NCBI GenBank assembly: GCA_951799445.1
Contig: OX637297.1
Span: 4,464,001 to 4,528,000, forward strand
Direction of reading: 5' to 3'
DNA from: Pseudisothecium myosuroides
Taxonomy: Eukaryota > Streptophyta > Bryopsida > Hypnales > Lembophyllaceae
Length of the DNA stretch: 64,000 bases
The notes below the pieces were generated by a model that saw only the letters and a program-made list of their open reading frames with translations, searched no databases and was not told the origin of the DNA. A program made the position numbers and the translations under genes. Within the stretch, counting starts at the first letter, position 1. Every line of letters begins with the position of its first letter. Shown here piece by piece: positions 46,301 to 59,600 of the stretch.

Positions 46301-46905
46301 AAAATGAATAGATGATAATATGCCTTGTGCAAACTATAGATTATTGTAATTTCATCATGGAGAGATTAGATATATTATTGTGTTTGTTTGGCAAGAATGA
46401 ATTCATACATGAAGCAAAGCTTGTGTTTTAGCAAAAAACTTGCATATATCTTGTTTTAGAGCAAACTTCTTATTTTTAGAAGCTCAAAGATGATCTAGAT
46501 ATAAGTTAATCTAGATTCATTATAAACTAATGTTTAAACTCTATATGAATAGACAAAATCAAATTAGTCTCTGTTCTAAATATTTTTTGGAAAATTACTA
46601 TTACTTTCAACTTGGTACTTTTGTACTACTATTATTTTTATTTTACTTTCATTCTCACTTTTATCTTTTTACATTTATTTTTCCTATTGAAATTTACTTG
46701 GCATACAATTTTTGGATATCAAAAAGAATTTAATAGTAAAAGTAAAGGTGAAAATATAAAAGTGAGTTATTTCATTGCAAAAATTGAACCATCAAGCTTT
46801 GTACCAATGCCTTCCTACTTTAGACTCCAAAGCATGGATGCATAAGTAATCATCTATATGCAGGATGAAATCATGATATATTTTTAAAACATTTAGCATA
46901 TATTA
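43392..46905. other. Very AT-rich intergenic sequence
   Basis: No gene recognised in 3.5 kb. It contains one microsatellite palindrome (44886-44949). Other open frames are low-complexity. Confidence 0.45.
44886..44949. repeat. AC/TA/GT compound microsatellite forming a palindrome
   Basis: TACACATACACACACAGATA, then about 10 TA units, then TATCTGTGTG continuing to GTATGTGTA. The two halves are reverse complements apart from a few extra GT units on the right, so the whole 64 bp can fold into a cruciform. Confidence 0.9.
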
Positions 46906-46907
46906 TA

Positions 46908-47459
46908 CTCCCTCCGTCCCAAAATGATTTTCCTGTTGGCCTTAATTTTTTGTCACAAAATGACCTTCATGTTGCACTTTGTGACGCTTTGAATTAGTCA
47001 AATTTGATTTTTGTTTCCTATTTGGGACCAACAAAACAATTCCAAATAGTAGTTCCCAAGCAATTATCAATCCCAAGACAAATGAAATGATTAAAAGGTT
47101 CAATCAACATAGTTCATTCTTAATTTTTGCATCTCTTTGAATATTGCCCGATTGAAGGAGATGAAGCTTTGGAAGGCAGAACAAGGGGCCACGCATGGTC
47201 TTGGGCATATAATAAATGCCTACTAAATGACAACCTCACACTCAACAATTAATTGACCAATGGTACTCTTTGAAAATGCCCAAGAAATTTTACTTTTCAA
47301 TATTCCAAAACTACAGTTTGAAAAGGGCTCCAAAGTTTTTAGAATACTAGGAGTGCACCAAACTCTCCTAATAGTGCAAAATTGTTTTTTTAAATGTTAA
47401 TTTTAGCCTTAATCTAGCACATTTTGTCCAACAAGATCATTCTGGGACAAAGGTAGTAG
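46908..47459. mobile_element. Stowaway-type (Tc1/mariner) element, 552 bp
   Basis: The left end is CTCCCTCCGTCCCAAAATGA, the classic Stowaway terminus. The right end on the minus strand is CTACTACCTTTGTCCCAGAATGA, cut here at CTACTACCTTTGTCCCAGAA. TA flanks both ends (46906-46907 and 47460-47461). TIR similarity extends about 33 bp, to a GTTGG word. No transposase; a MITE. Confidence 0.85.
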
Positions 47460-47624
47460 TATATATGAACATATGCCCTCATTCTTGTACAACTTTCAAG
47501 TGAAAAAAAAATTACACAATTGCATTAAATTTATGCAACCTATATAGAACCTTTCTTAGTGCATACTATCTTAGTGCATAATATGTGTTAAGAGAGGTTG
47601 TGATATTTGTGAACAATAATTAGA

Positions 47625-47811
47625 GGCCCTATAGTGGAACAATTGATTTTGATCGTTGATTGTTGAGCAAGCAATGTGAAACGAAGGGCGGAGCAAATAC
47701 ACACAATTTGAATTCTATATCACTTGCTCAATGATCAAAATCAATAAATGGAATCCTTTTAGTGAAACAAACCCTAAACAAATTTGGAGCTTTTTAGTGG
47801 GACTAAGGGAG
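47625..47811. mobile_element. Small hairpin element with a Stowaway-like right end
   Basis: AACAATTGATTTTGATCGTT...GAGCAAGCAATG on the left pairs with CACTTGCTCAATGATCAAAATCAAT on the right. The right terminus, on the minus strand, is CTCCCTTAGTCCCACTAAAA next to a TA. The left terminus is degraded. Confidence 0.45.
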
Positions 47812-48194
47812 TACAATCTACACAATTTTCTTAGTATCTCAAATAGTATTGACTTTTATTGAAGTCCCATCCATCTTTCATCCAAAGTTTCACATCAAAT
47901 TTATCCAAATTAAACCAAATTAGTGCCAGGCATTTTGGCACACTCTAACTGAATTACCTCGTGTAGTCTCAATAATTCTGCAATTTGACATTCAAATTTA
48001 TGAATGGATAGAAATTTAAAATTATTGAAAACAAAAGCTTCAAAAGATGAAAACGTGCACAGTTTTTTTCACATAACAACGCGTCCTGATGGCTCAATAT
48101 CTGAAGTCTGAAGTCTCAATAAAGCTCTGCCTCTATGTTTTCTTAATCCTATGCTAGAATCCACTTGCGAGCTACAAGTTTAGCAAGATCATGG

Positions 48195-51100
48195 TTACGG
48201 TTCATCTCCTCTAAAACTCCTCTTACAGCCTCGCGCATTGTGATGATACCCTCGATGGTCAAGTCTCCTGCGCTCCAAATCTAAACCATCCCTTCTCTTT
48301 TCATTCTCATACCGATCAGAGCTGCATGAATAACCACCACGATTCGGCTTCGTCTCTTTGGTGTGCCCTTCTTTAACCCCGAGATCTTTATCCCAGCCAG
48401 CCTTTCCCACTTTAAACGCGGGACCAGTTAAACTCGGTGAGTTTCCTAGTTTCGCCTTGGAGCGGAACTTCTTCTTGAGATTTCCAAATTCGTCATACAT
48501 TTCACCATCGTCCTGGATTAACAGGAATGACAAGTCATGCATGCATTGCTGGACAAATCCGTTTATGAAACTGAGGGTGGACAGAAAACTGTTTTCTAAC
48601 AGCTACAACGGACGATTATCAATTGAACTCGAGATTGAGCTCAAAGAAACGTGCTTGAACAAACTGTACCCAACAAGGCTAAAGACCAGCAAGGACTTCT
48701 CCGTCTAGATTGTTTATTGGAAGTACCACCAGGGGATCCTTCCCAGATCCTTCCAAATCTTCCAGATCATTCCTTCACTCAGATGACCTAGACCATACTC
48801 TGATATGCTTGGTATGTTCTTTCATCCCTACTCTGAAGTCGAAGCTCTGAAGTCTAAAGCATGATATTTGAGAAAGGTAAAGAATAAACCTCCTCTTGTT
48901 CACGCCGCCTGCGTTTTGTCTCTTGAATTTCAGCTTCATCAAGCTCTTTAAAACCTCCTGCCCTGCCCTCTCTACATTGTGGCAATACCAACATGTAAAA
49001 AACGCTGAAAATCCCACCAAGGAAAAATTTGACCCTAAGTGCCAAAGGGAACAGTAGAAATAATCTGTTGCAACACAGTGACCTCATTAAATTTACTGAA
49101 ATTCAAAGAGAATTTGCCTACATAATTATTACATGATTAACTAGCTAAAATCCGCCGAATTCCTCTAATAAAGAGGGCTACTTAGAATTGTTATGAATAA
49201 TATTAATTCGAGTTTAGAAAAAATATTGCTATTCGAGTTTAGAAAAAATAGAGCTGTACTCTCCGAAACGGACGATCACTCAAATGACTACATTGGAACT
49301 AGATGCAACAATTCAATCAGCTTGAAACAGCTTAAACCTAATCAAGACACAAGCCATTGCACCAAAAAAACTAAACACCAAAGTAGAAGTAGAAGTCCCA
49401 AGAAGGTGTACAATGAAGAGGATTCCATTCCATTCAAGTTGAAGTTGTTGATTTCATCACAGAAATTATCAAAAGATAACATGAATTACTGATGATTCAG
49501 TAGTCAACTGACACACCTGGCCCCGCCTTCATTATGGCCTGGTTTTGAAGTATTACAAATGTTGCACTTCAAGCGTTTAGCCCAATTAATATTTCCACAC
49601 CTACAAGATCCACAAGATGATAATTTCATCATAATTGTTAGTCTATAAACAGAGGTCACTAAATAAAACAATGTCACAATAAAATTAAGCATGGCTGGAT
49701 AACATAAAGCAACGCCCAGTACAAAGTCTAACACTCATGGAATGAATTGCAATGACTCAGATGTATACACTCGAAATGCAAAATAAATAACCATTCAACT
49801 GATGCCTTCAATTGTTTGCTTTGAATGTCGGAAAGAACTCAATTAGAACTTGTGTTGACATTGTTAATTTCAAAATATTTTCTGATTGATGTCATGAACG
49901 TGCACACACTCCCATAGTTGTTTCTCGTTCCATTATGGTGAGAAATATTCGTGGAGATTGTGATATTTACTGTAGTCACACAATCTTCATGAGGCACACT
50001 CGATTCGCCATTGTCTTTACAATCAAATTTTAATCATTTGACTAATAGTAAATCTAGAATATTTCTAAAATGAATAGAAAGATTACAATATAAATTTATT
50101 CAAGGCCAATGTCTATACTAAAACATCGCAAGCTGTTACGTGTTCTAATAAATTACCGATAGTTCCAATTCAGAAGCCGAAGCGAGAGAGCGATTGGAGA
50201 AACCGGAGCAATTAGAGGCTGAAATATTCAGGAAGCTAAGCTGATTTGTAAGCAAACGACACTGAAGCAGAAAACGATACAAGTCTTGCCAAAACATACA
50301 TTGAACAATTCCAGTCATTGGGGCCGAACAAGCCAGGTGGTCCACAAGGTCCTCGTCCCCCTCTAGCAGCAGCATCGCTAGCTCCCCGACTCCGACCTCG
50401 ACCGCCTCCTGCTAAGCCTCCACCACTTGCCAAATTACCTGCAGGGCGAGCACTCCCGCATCGATTGCAAACGCCTCTAAATGCGAAGTTGATGTTGACA
50501 CAGCTGCAATCACACAAAATCAGTCATACTGTAGTCTCTACCTAACACAATAAAACTATTGACAGGAACAAGAGGATCATAAGAATGTCTTAACCATACC
50601 CTAAGCATACAATCTACTGGCCTAAACTCTCCCTGGTTATACGAAGGGGGCAATCATATCACCAAATAAAGTACTGTAAATCTTACTCGAGTCACCTACT
50701 CTCCCTCATCGATGACCAAAATCACTAGCAGTTTTATCTGTTGATCTGTCCTTCAAGGTCTAGTATTCAACATCCGAATCTTATCAGCAAAGGTTTACTT
50801 GCAAAAGTATAGCGGATTGTTATTGGAAGCGAGAACCCATGATACACGGTCGTGTGAGACGTCCTGAAGAGGAAATCCTGCTACCAAACTTGACACAGAC
50901 CTGGAATTTGGACATGGCCAATCCCCCTCCTGTTGCCAAGATTTGCCATCTACACGTCCCCTTCTTGTACCTCCGTCCAAGTCTACTGGTCCTCCAGCAC
51001 CTCCAAATGTCCCCCCAAATTCAGCACCATAGTAAGCGCCAGCGTCTCCAGCAAAACCTGAATCTGCCCAATGCTCTGATACACAATTCATAGCAGGGTT

Positions 51101-51594
51101 CCCGATTGTAGGTGATGTCGCAACTAGATTCAGAAACTGCACAGCTTCAGTTATTGAGACACTTATTATGTTGCCATTCAACTCGGTGTTATTAAGCCAC
51201 TCCACTGCAGCCAAAGCAGCATGCGGATCTTCGAAGACTATAGTTGCATCGCCATTGAGCTCTTGAGTATTCTTGTCACGGCATAACCATATCATTGGGG
51301 CACCAGAAGTTCTATCTTTCTGTAAGAAGCATATTTTATGTCCAAGCATCAGAATTCCAAGCCACATCCAACAGAAACCTGCAAACGATTACAGAATTGC
51401 CTTGAGCGGCCAATTCCGCACACACAACTGCTGCAGCCGAGTAAAGTGAAGAAGGGATGAGAATGTAAATATACCATAACAAGACCAATTTGACCGAAGT
51501 GATCAGCAAGAAGAACCTCAGAAGTTCCAGGTGGTAAATTGCAAACGAAGATGGCACTGGTTACAGAAGGTGCAGTTCCCATGAAACTCATCAT
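48195..51594 (-). CDS. TAF15: TAF15-like RNA-binding TFIID subunit, 408 aa, six exons
   Basis: Exons on the minus strand: 51475-51594, 50901-51319, 50300-50503, 49517-49600, 48890-48971, 48195-48512. All introns are GT-AG and the 1227 nt stay in one frame to TAA. The start is MMSFMGTAPS. An RRM spans about residues 12-95 (IFVCNLPPGT, then KDRTSGAP, DATIVFEDPHAALAAVEW). The first RanBP2-type zinc finger, about residues 173-195 (DWPCPNSSC, FRGVCNRCG), and the second, about 243-265 (DWNCSMCGNINWAKRLKCNI), each bridge an exon junction. Between them is an Arg/Gly-rich stretch. The C-terminus has ELDEAEIQETKRRRR, GEMYDEFGNLKKKFR and a basic tail. This is the plant TAF15/FUS-TLS order; the Arabidopsis protein is about 370 aa. 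It binds RNA and associates with TFIID in the nucleus. It is the only intact ordinary gene here. Confidence 0.92.
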
Positions 51595-51599
51595 CCTTG

Positions 51600-52440
51600 C
51601 ACCAATCTCAACTGCAGCAAGAGGACAAACGTAATCAGCTAATTAAACTACTGGAATATTCCAGAAATTGATAAATGTACATCACACCTCCGAATATTGT
51701 CGAAAGACCATTTCGCTTACACAATTTCCAGAAAGTCATGAAAAATATTACAAACGCAACAGATCAGCTAAACTTCGCCGGTAAGCAACGTTCCTGAACA
51801 CATTGAAGGTCACCTGAACACATTCCTCACGGGAAAATATTACCGAAACGAATGTCGAGTATCAAACGAAAGTGCTTCAGAGAAGCACGAATGACAAGAG
51901 TAAACAATTCCTGAAATAAAACCATCACACAAAACTCCTTCAGTTCCTGATTCACAGCATGTTCATCGCACGTAATCAGATACAAATGAAATACTTTCTG
52001 TAAAGAGCTGACCGGTCCAGTGCTACAAATCGAAGTCGGAAATACTATGTGCCTGTGTCTTCGTTCTAAGAGTTCCGAAAAGTAGTCACGGCAAAGGTCG
52101 AACTAATCGTAAACAGATGGATCAAGGCCAAGTGATTCCAGAGACCACAAAAATAACTGCCTGAACTGTACAGAGTAATCGTGCGTATTGCCAGGGGATC
52201 GTGCAGCATGAGAGTAAGTTAAAAGTGAGTGCTGGATCGTTCTCTGCAGGGGCAAACAAGATACACATCTCAGTCACGCTCGCAAGTGCATCTGAGACTT
52301 CGTCTCGAAAATCAAACCGAGGTCCTTCACTAAAAAGTCACAGCCCTAGAGGGTGGAGAAAAAGGGTTCGGTGCTTTGAGACCTCGATCCCGTCGAGAAG
52401 AAGATCGATGGCCGTCTTTCGTCTCGAGGACTGAGGGCCT
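51600..52440 (-). promoter_or_regulatory. Probable 5' leader and promoter region of the TAF15 gene
   Basis: Upstream of the ATG at 51594, GC rises toward 52440. The minus strand near 52430-52320 reads like a leader (CTCGAGACGAAAGACGG...). The open frame on the opposite strand at 52201-52434 is taken as a shadow. An intron in the leader is plausible but not demonstrated. No TATA box is obvious. Confidence 0.35.
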
Positions 52441-53084
52441 GCGCACCTCCACCAGGGTTCTTAACCCTTTAATGCCGGGATGGCCAGAATTGGCCTACGG
52501 TTTAGGTTCTATGATTTGTGTAACACAAATGGAATCAACATGAAATGCACGGAGCTATAAACTTGTGGGCAAGAGGAAGTTGAAAATTTAGCAATTAAAA
52601 AAAAAAAAATTAAACAAAATTGTAGATTATGTGCCTATCCAGAGCATGTATTCAACCAAGAATATGATACAAGGGTTTAGACAAATATTGGAGTGAGGGA
52701 GAATACTTGTCAAAAGTTGTAGAGGTAACCAATGTAGCTGGTATGCGGCAATTATAGCAACTCCAATGTAGTCCTAGTCTTCAAGTCCAACTCCGGTGCA
52801 GGCCTGGTCCCTAGGTCGAACTCTACTGCAAGCCTAGTTCTTAGGATCCAACATTTGTTTTCTAAAATAAACGAAACTAGTCCAAAAATTTCTTAGATTT
52901 GCTTGGCAATATGAATTTTGGGCCTATAAAACCATAGTTTGTTCATTTTTTCGTTTACATGTTTTATCTTATTCTCAATTACATTTCTGCAGGAAAAAAA
53001 TCATTTAAAAAAACATATATTAGATAAATATCCTAAAATATCAATCAATGTTTAGGCATAGGTTTTCTTATATAAAATTAATAT
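52441..53084. other. AT-rich spacer with a short degenerate repeat
   Basis: Between 52755 and 52860 there are about three degenerate 36-bp units containing GCAGGCCTGGTCCCTAGGTC-type words. No gene. Confidence 0.4.
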
Positions 53085-53300
53085 TCATATTAAATGTTAC
53101 AGAATAGGGAGAAGCGTAACAACCAAATTGGCTCACTACATCTTCTTATCCAATATAAAATGCTCTACATACCAAATAAATATTCTTATTAAATATTACA
53201 GGACAAGGAGAAGCATAAAGGCCAAATTGCCTCACTACATCTCTTTGTTTAATATAAATTATACTAAATATCAAATAAATATTCCTATTAAATATCTATA
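53085..53300. repeat. 100-bp tandem repeat, about 2.2 copies
   Basis: ACAG(A/G)(A/G)NA(G/A)GGAGAAGC at 53099 and 53199, with GCCTCACTACATC and ATACCAAATAAATATTC following in both copies. Confidence 0.75.
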
Positions 53301-53303
53301 GTA

Positions 53304-53305
<2 letters not shown>

Positions 53306-53345
<40 letters not shown>
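53306..53345. repeat. (TA)n microsatellite, about 20 units
   Basis: An uninterrupted TA run after CTATAGTACC, directly at the end of the 100-bp repeat. Confidence 0.95.
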
Positions 53346-53348
<3 letters not shown>

Positions 53349-53723
53349 CATATAACTCACCCAAAACTCGTACATTCGGTGGATGAGGTTGCCATGATGG
53401 ACATCCTGTTAAATCTTCAACTTCTTAGAAGTTATGTGCAAGATACACATCAATGGTACTTCCTCAGCATTTTATATCATGACTTTGGTATTTTTTTTTC
53501 ATAAAAAAACAAAACACTATTGTGTATATATGTCAATGAACAAAGGTCTATTTGCCAAGTTGTAAACACATTTTAAAGTTTATTTAGAAATTCATTTGAT
53601 CAAACTTATGGTGTAAACAAATTGTGCTTGTGTATTGCAAAAAAAGCATACCTAAAGCAAGAGATAGGTGGTTGCAAAAAAATATTTGGATTAGAGATCT
53701 TTTGGTTTTTTAGCTCTTATTTT

Positions 53724-55252
53724 GAGGGCTAGGGAAGATTGCCCCTTCTATTGCCCCAACCCTGGATGACGAAGGGATGGGGGTCTATTTCCATCCCCTC
53801 CATCATCCTACCCAACAACCTCTGCCCACACAACTCCTATCCCCTCCAACTCCGACTTCCTTCCCCTCCCAACATTCTGTCATCCTCTCCTCCAAATGCT
53901 GATTGTCATCAAGCTGCAATATAGAGTGGAGGTGATCACTTCTTTTTTAAATCTATTGTGAAAATCTATTAGGAATAAGCTTGATTACTGCATTTTGGTG
54001 GTACTACAGAGAGGCCTTCTCAATTTTGCTGAGGATCCTTGGAAGATGGATCTAAAGCTGCAGCAAAGTTGGATTTGAAGTTTGAAGGATTCTCTTTAGC
54101 AAGATTAAAAAAAATTCTTGGAGTATAAGACCCATGAAGATGAAGAAATCAAGAATCTTTGAATGAAACGGAAGCATGATCAAATCATCTATCAAAACTT
54201 GAAAATCAAAATTAAATCATCTGTAGCAACCACGTATACTTTGCCTCCAGGATCATGAAATTAGCCAGCCCTTCTGTTTTGGCAGATTCTTACAACAAGT
54301 CTGCATCGTTCAGGTATATGAAGGGAGCCTTATAGATAACAAAACTCAATTCCTTAGTAAATGCCCAAGAATTAGTAATAAACATCATCAGATGTAAATT
54401 CTAGCCGTTTAAAAGTAATAGGCTCCTAATGAAACATATACACATTTCGAACGGTGCGTTTGGAGGTGGTTGAAATTTGCCAGGTGTGTTAGCTTAAAAT
54501 ATTCCTAAATTGTTTTTTAATTAGAACTAATGTACATTTGTATAAATTATATTTGATTCAATCAATGTTTTTAATTTTTTAATAGTGTTTGTAATATTTG
54601 AAGAGTCTTTGTATTCAATGAGTGTGTATAATGTGAACAGACTGTGGCTGATGATTTGAGTTCTTTATGATCAATATTGGACATCAATTTTTGGTTTTGT
54701 TCACATTCTCAATGCTTCTCCATATTTTGAGTGGAGATTTGATGCTGTAGTTAGGTTGCACGGTTCAGAAAGCAAAGAGCTGCAGAGTCTAAATTGCAAA
54801 TAATCAAAGAGAGGAAGGAAAGGCGGTGTTGCTCTATGCAAGCCACTGCTAAGACCACAACTTTGGAGCAAGGAGAAGAATATTTACCAAATGAAGATAA
54901 TGGAGAAGAGCGAGAGGTATATTTAAGTCACTCTAGTGCTTCATCAGGTGGTCTTTGAATTGAAGTATTTTGATATTTTTTTTCCACTGTTCTAAACTCT
55001 TGCATAATCATTTAGATTCTAAATACGTTGAGTGCTGAACTTCCAATCTATACTGCAGCGTGATGGCAATCAGCATTAGGAGGAGAAGATGACAGAACAT
55101 CGGGAGGGGAAGGAGGTCAAAGTTGGAGGGGGCAAGAGTTGTGTGGGCAGAGGTCGTTGGGCAGGATGACGGAGGGGATGGAAATAGACCCCCATCTCTC
55201 CGTCATCTAGGGTCAAGGCAATAGAGGGGTCAATCTCCCTTGGCCTGTTTTG
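53724..55252. mobile_element. Long-TIR element, 1.5 kb, possibly Mutator-type MITE
   Basis: Positions 53730-53935 recur in reverse complement at about 55040-55245 (CCATCCCCTCC, CTGCCCACACAACTC, CTCCAACT, CTCCAAATGCTGATTG and others), giving TIRs of about 200 bp. AGCTCTTATTTT lies directly outside both ends (53712-53723 and 55253-55264), a long target duplication. Long TIRs plus a 9-12-bp duplication fit Mutator-like elements best. The interior has no transposase I can see. Confidence 0.65.
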
Positions 55253-55264
55253 AGCTCTTATTTT

Positions 55265-56639
55265 ATTTGGACATGAGCTAGATCAATAGGTCCATGATTC
55301 ACTTGCACATGAAAAGTAGCTCAAGGATCTCTTAGATTCGGAGGTGCATTCAAAATTTTCAGCAATTCCATCCAAAAGTTAGCTCACATTGTGAAGAATG
55401 GTCGGGTATTGTTAATTTTAGACTAAAGAATATTGATTGAGTATAGAAGCTTACAAGAAATTCAATCATATTCAACCTTGTTCTAAACCAAAATACATTC
55501 TTTAAAAAATGGAAGTTTTAAGTGATTCTAATTGTTGTACAGTACATTTGGAAGTTTGTTCTATGAAAGTATAAACAATTACATTATTTCTTCATTCTTG
55601 CTTGGAGGGGCAAATGCACACTACGCTATACCAATATGGACTGTCAAAGTCCTTAATTCAGTAGGTGTTTTTGAAATTCCAGTAATTTCAAATAGACACA
55701 AGTTGTAGAATATAGAAAAGGACACATATTAATGTTGTATACTTGATGATCTCTCGGATGATCTATGAATTTCAAACAAAATCTTTGCAAAATTGTTTGT
55801 GCACTATGTATAAAGGACGTTGATGTGTATTCTTTATGTAGTGCCAAAGTCCACAGCATTCACCATAAAAATTCATTGATCATTAAAGAATTCAAAATTT
55901 TTGCAGAAGAAGGAATCAGATCTGAATAGAGTCATAGGGTATCAAATGTTTGGATTTGAAATATGTAGAGTTGTATCTCTAAATTTGTAGATATAGACTA
56001 TTATATGTCTAGAATTGCCACCAAATTTCGGAGAATGATTTGACACATTTAAAGTTGGAATTTTGATATGTTGTCTCCGGGTCGAAGCATGCTTGGGATA
56101 ACTCACTCCGGAACCAAGGAATATCATGGGAATCATACTTCCTGTGAAAGTGCTTTAGAGACAAGAAAAGCGAAGGCAATGGATAGTTGGCACGTGGAGG
56201 CTTAGTATCAACTGGACTTGCACTTGCAGCTTTTGGTGTTGTGCTAGCCCACTTCCACTTGCAACTTTAGGCTCTTTGCGTGTCTTCTTCTTTCTTTTGG
56301 TGGACCTTTCTCTTGTTCCTCTTGCTCTTCCACTTGCTAGAGCACCAAGCATCTTCTTGCGTTATTCAATTTGTTCAAGCTGTCTCATTTTTCTTCCTGC
56401 TCAAATTTTGAAATCAAATTTGGCGCTAATTTGTGTGCATAATGAATGAGTCACATTCCATTCCTCTCCTGTGCAACTGGAATTTGATTGCATCATCGGT
56501 GTGGTAGCATCTTTTCAATCAAGTGCACATATGTTCATTGCTATTTTTGAGGTATTATGCTCCTAACTGTACACTACATTTTTGTAATGTTGTATCTGAA
56601 CATTTGTTTGTCTTTTGAAGGATTCTAACATAATGGATT
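55265..56639. other. Intergenic, no supported gene
   Basis: A Lys/Arg-rich minus-strand frame at 56155-56352 begins MLGALASGRARGTRERSTKR. It could be a small exon but has no recognised motif. Confidence 0.3.
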
Positions 56640-56650
56640 TGATGCAGAGA

Positions 56651-59600
56651 TGGCTTCTTTTGTGGAAATTCCAAGTGCTAAATGTCTTTCTAAATGTGAG
56701 GATCTTGTAAACGAGGGCTTAGACATCCAGTCTCTTAATGGAGATGACGTCTCAGTAGCAAAGATTTGTTCTTTTTTGGAACCAAAGCATAGTAAGAATG
56801 GCTAGTTATACAATGCTAATGTTGATCCAGAGCAAGCTAGTGAGATTCTTGCATTGTACAAGCGTGTGACAGGAGAGGATGACATTTTGAATAGAGAGCT
56901 TACTCTAATGTTCTGTAGAGGAACGATTGGTCAATGCAAGGGTTTGAAGCTCAACTAGATTGTCTATGGCGCCGTCTTACGCAAATATAGAGTGGGGGTG
57001 AGGAATAAGAAAGCATCCAATATTGCCAACCGAAAGGAAGTTTCAGGACTTCAACTTCCTTGTTGCCCACCATGGTCCTTTTCTATCTTGTAAACCCTTG
57101 TCTCTATCTCAATCCCTTCCATTTAGTGCTAACAAGTCTTTGTTAGTCACGCCCAAAAGTGAGGTGATTGAAGGTTCAAGTTCTTTTCAAGGTAGAGGTC
57201 GTGTATTAGGATCATCAAAGTCAAAATTAGTTAATTCTCAAATCGTGAGTCCTAACTGGTCAAGTCAAGAAATTGAAAGTGTGAGGGACATTCTTGCAAT
57301 AAGGAAATCTATCTATAAAGAAGTTAGAAGGGTGATTGCACGAAACACCTATACTGTCTAGTTGCGAGTTTTTTTTGGACCGCTATAACTTTTGCTATAA
57401 CTTTTGATTTATAAGTTCAAAGCCAAAACCAAAAAAAATTCCTAGATGTCCTAATTGTAATTGTATCCCTTATTTTTCAGAAATTAAAAATAATCAATAT
57501 ATATTTAAAATTCAATTTTATTAATTTGTCACACTTTGACATTTAGGGGATTTTAGTACTATTGAGCCGTTTAAATTAATGATATTTAGTTGAAATTTCT
57601 ATTGTATATTCCTCTAGTAGGTAGACATATTCCTACCAAAGATCATTTAAAAATACATTATTTTATATCCTCCATAGTTGTGCAAATAGGCCTCCCTTGC
57701 ACACGCACTTGTGAACAATAGAAATGGTTTTGACTTTATTTTTTTGGTCAAATCTTATCACCAAGAAGTCCTCCTAAATGGACAATTTTTAGTTTTGTTC
57801 AAAATTATTTTTTCTATTTTCTACAAACCAAATTGTCATAGAAATCATAGGAATATACCATAGAAATTTCAACTAGAAATCATTAATTTAAACGGCTCAA
57901 TAGTACTAAAATCCCCTAAATGTCAAAGTATGACAAATTAACAAAATTGAGTTTTAAATATAAATTGATTTTTTTTAATTTCTGAAAATTAAGGGATACA
58001 ATTACAATTAGGACATCTAGGAAGCATTTTTTTGGTTTTGGCATTGAACCTATAAATCAAAAGTTATAGCGGTCCAAAAAATACCCACAACCAGACAGTA
58101 CACGTGTTTCGTGCAATCACCTAGAACGAGTATTGAAGAACTTTGTGAATTGAAAAAAAATGAAGAATGTGAATTAAGAAGAGCCCGCTTAAATTTGTGT
58201 GATAAAAAGTTCTTTACACCCAAGCAAAGCTGGAGGTAGAAAACTATGCTACTTTGCTGGAGGTGGCTGAAAAAGATTGTAATAAGCTCAACAACCAATT
58301 GAATGATTTGATTTCTAACAAAGGCATCCCTGAGTCAAGTGAGGTCCCCAAAATGTTGCCAACAAAGAACTCATGAGTTGCATGAAGAGATTCGGAAGAT
58401 TTCAAACATTGTAGCAGATCGTGAGAGAAGCCAGTCCCTTGCACTGTCAGAGGAGAAGTTTACACATGAAAGGTTCATTGATTGTGAACGGAAATGTAGT
58501 TTGGAGCGTACAAAGGTTATAGAGACCGTTGAGAAGTTTGAGAACAGGTCCCAAGAACTTAAGACTTTGGAGATTGAAATCTTCAATTTTGAGTTTCAAA
58601 TGCAGCGAATGTGTGAGGGTGGAGGTATTGCAACATATCCGGTGCCTCTACTTGCTGATTTATCAGCACTGCCCCAAAAAATTAGTTTGATGAATGCATG
58701 TCCAATGTGCAATTCTTGGTACTTGTATAATAATCATAGCAGTGCCCTCTGTGGCCATACGTATCATCATTTTTGCCTTATTAGGCATGCTAGTGCATCC
58801 AATAAGTGTTTGTTTCTTGATTGTGAGATAGAATTCTCAAAAGAATGGTGTGCTGCTTGAGGCATCCAAGCCCCGAAGTCAGAGTTCTCCGGTAACACTA
58901 AGGCTGAAGTGGCTTCGAAGACATCAAAACTAGTTTCACGTATATATTGAGCTTCTTCATATAAGTATTTTTCCCACTTCATAGTACTTCTCAATTTATT
59001 CTATACTTGAATGTTGTAAATTATGTTATATAAAATTTTAGAAGTCAAGGCTTTTGAATGTCAAATCTAACTTTAGATAAGGAACATTTGCATTCCTATC
59101 ACAATGGAAGACTATATCTTGCATTATAAGCTTGGCAGGACTTCTTTAAAGATTTGAATATGTATACTTTCCTTGCAATAGACAATATTGATTGCTAGAT
59201 CCTATATTATGTCCTAAATTTTATGTGGATCAACTCTTCCAACTCTTGGAAATATTTACTTCCTTCTACTATAGAATTCTTGGATTAGTTTAGTGGTTGC
59301 CTTTGCAATATTCATGTATCCTTTATAAATTTCATATAATCCTATTCTTGTTCCTTGAAACTCTCTTTGAACTCCTTGAATTATTTTTGTCACCACAACT
59401 CCTTTTTTGTATTCTTTAAATCTTGTTTATAATTTCCTAAATTTTTTGTTTTATTTTCCTTGAAATTCTTTTTGACCGGATTCCTTACTACTTAAGCTTT
59501 GTATTCTTTAAATCTTATCTATAATTTCCTGCAAATCTGGTTTTACTTTCCTTGAATTTTTTGATTTGGTTCCCTTACTACTCTTGCTTTGTATTCCTTA

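Noticed and set aside
49193..49492. 99-codon plus-strand frame inside a TAF15 intron
   Set aside because: Basic, Ser/Lys-rich, no motif, and antisense to the host gene. Could be chance in AT-rich intron sequence.
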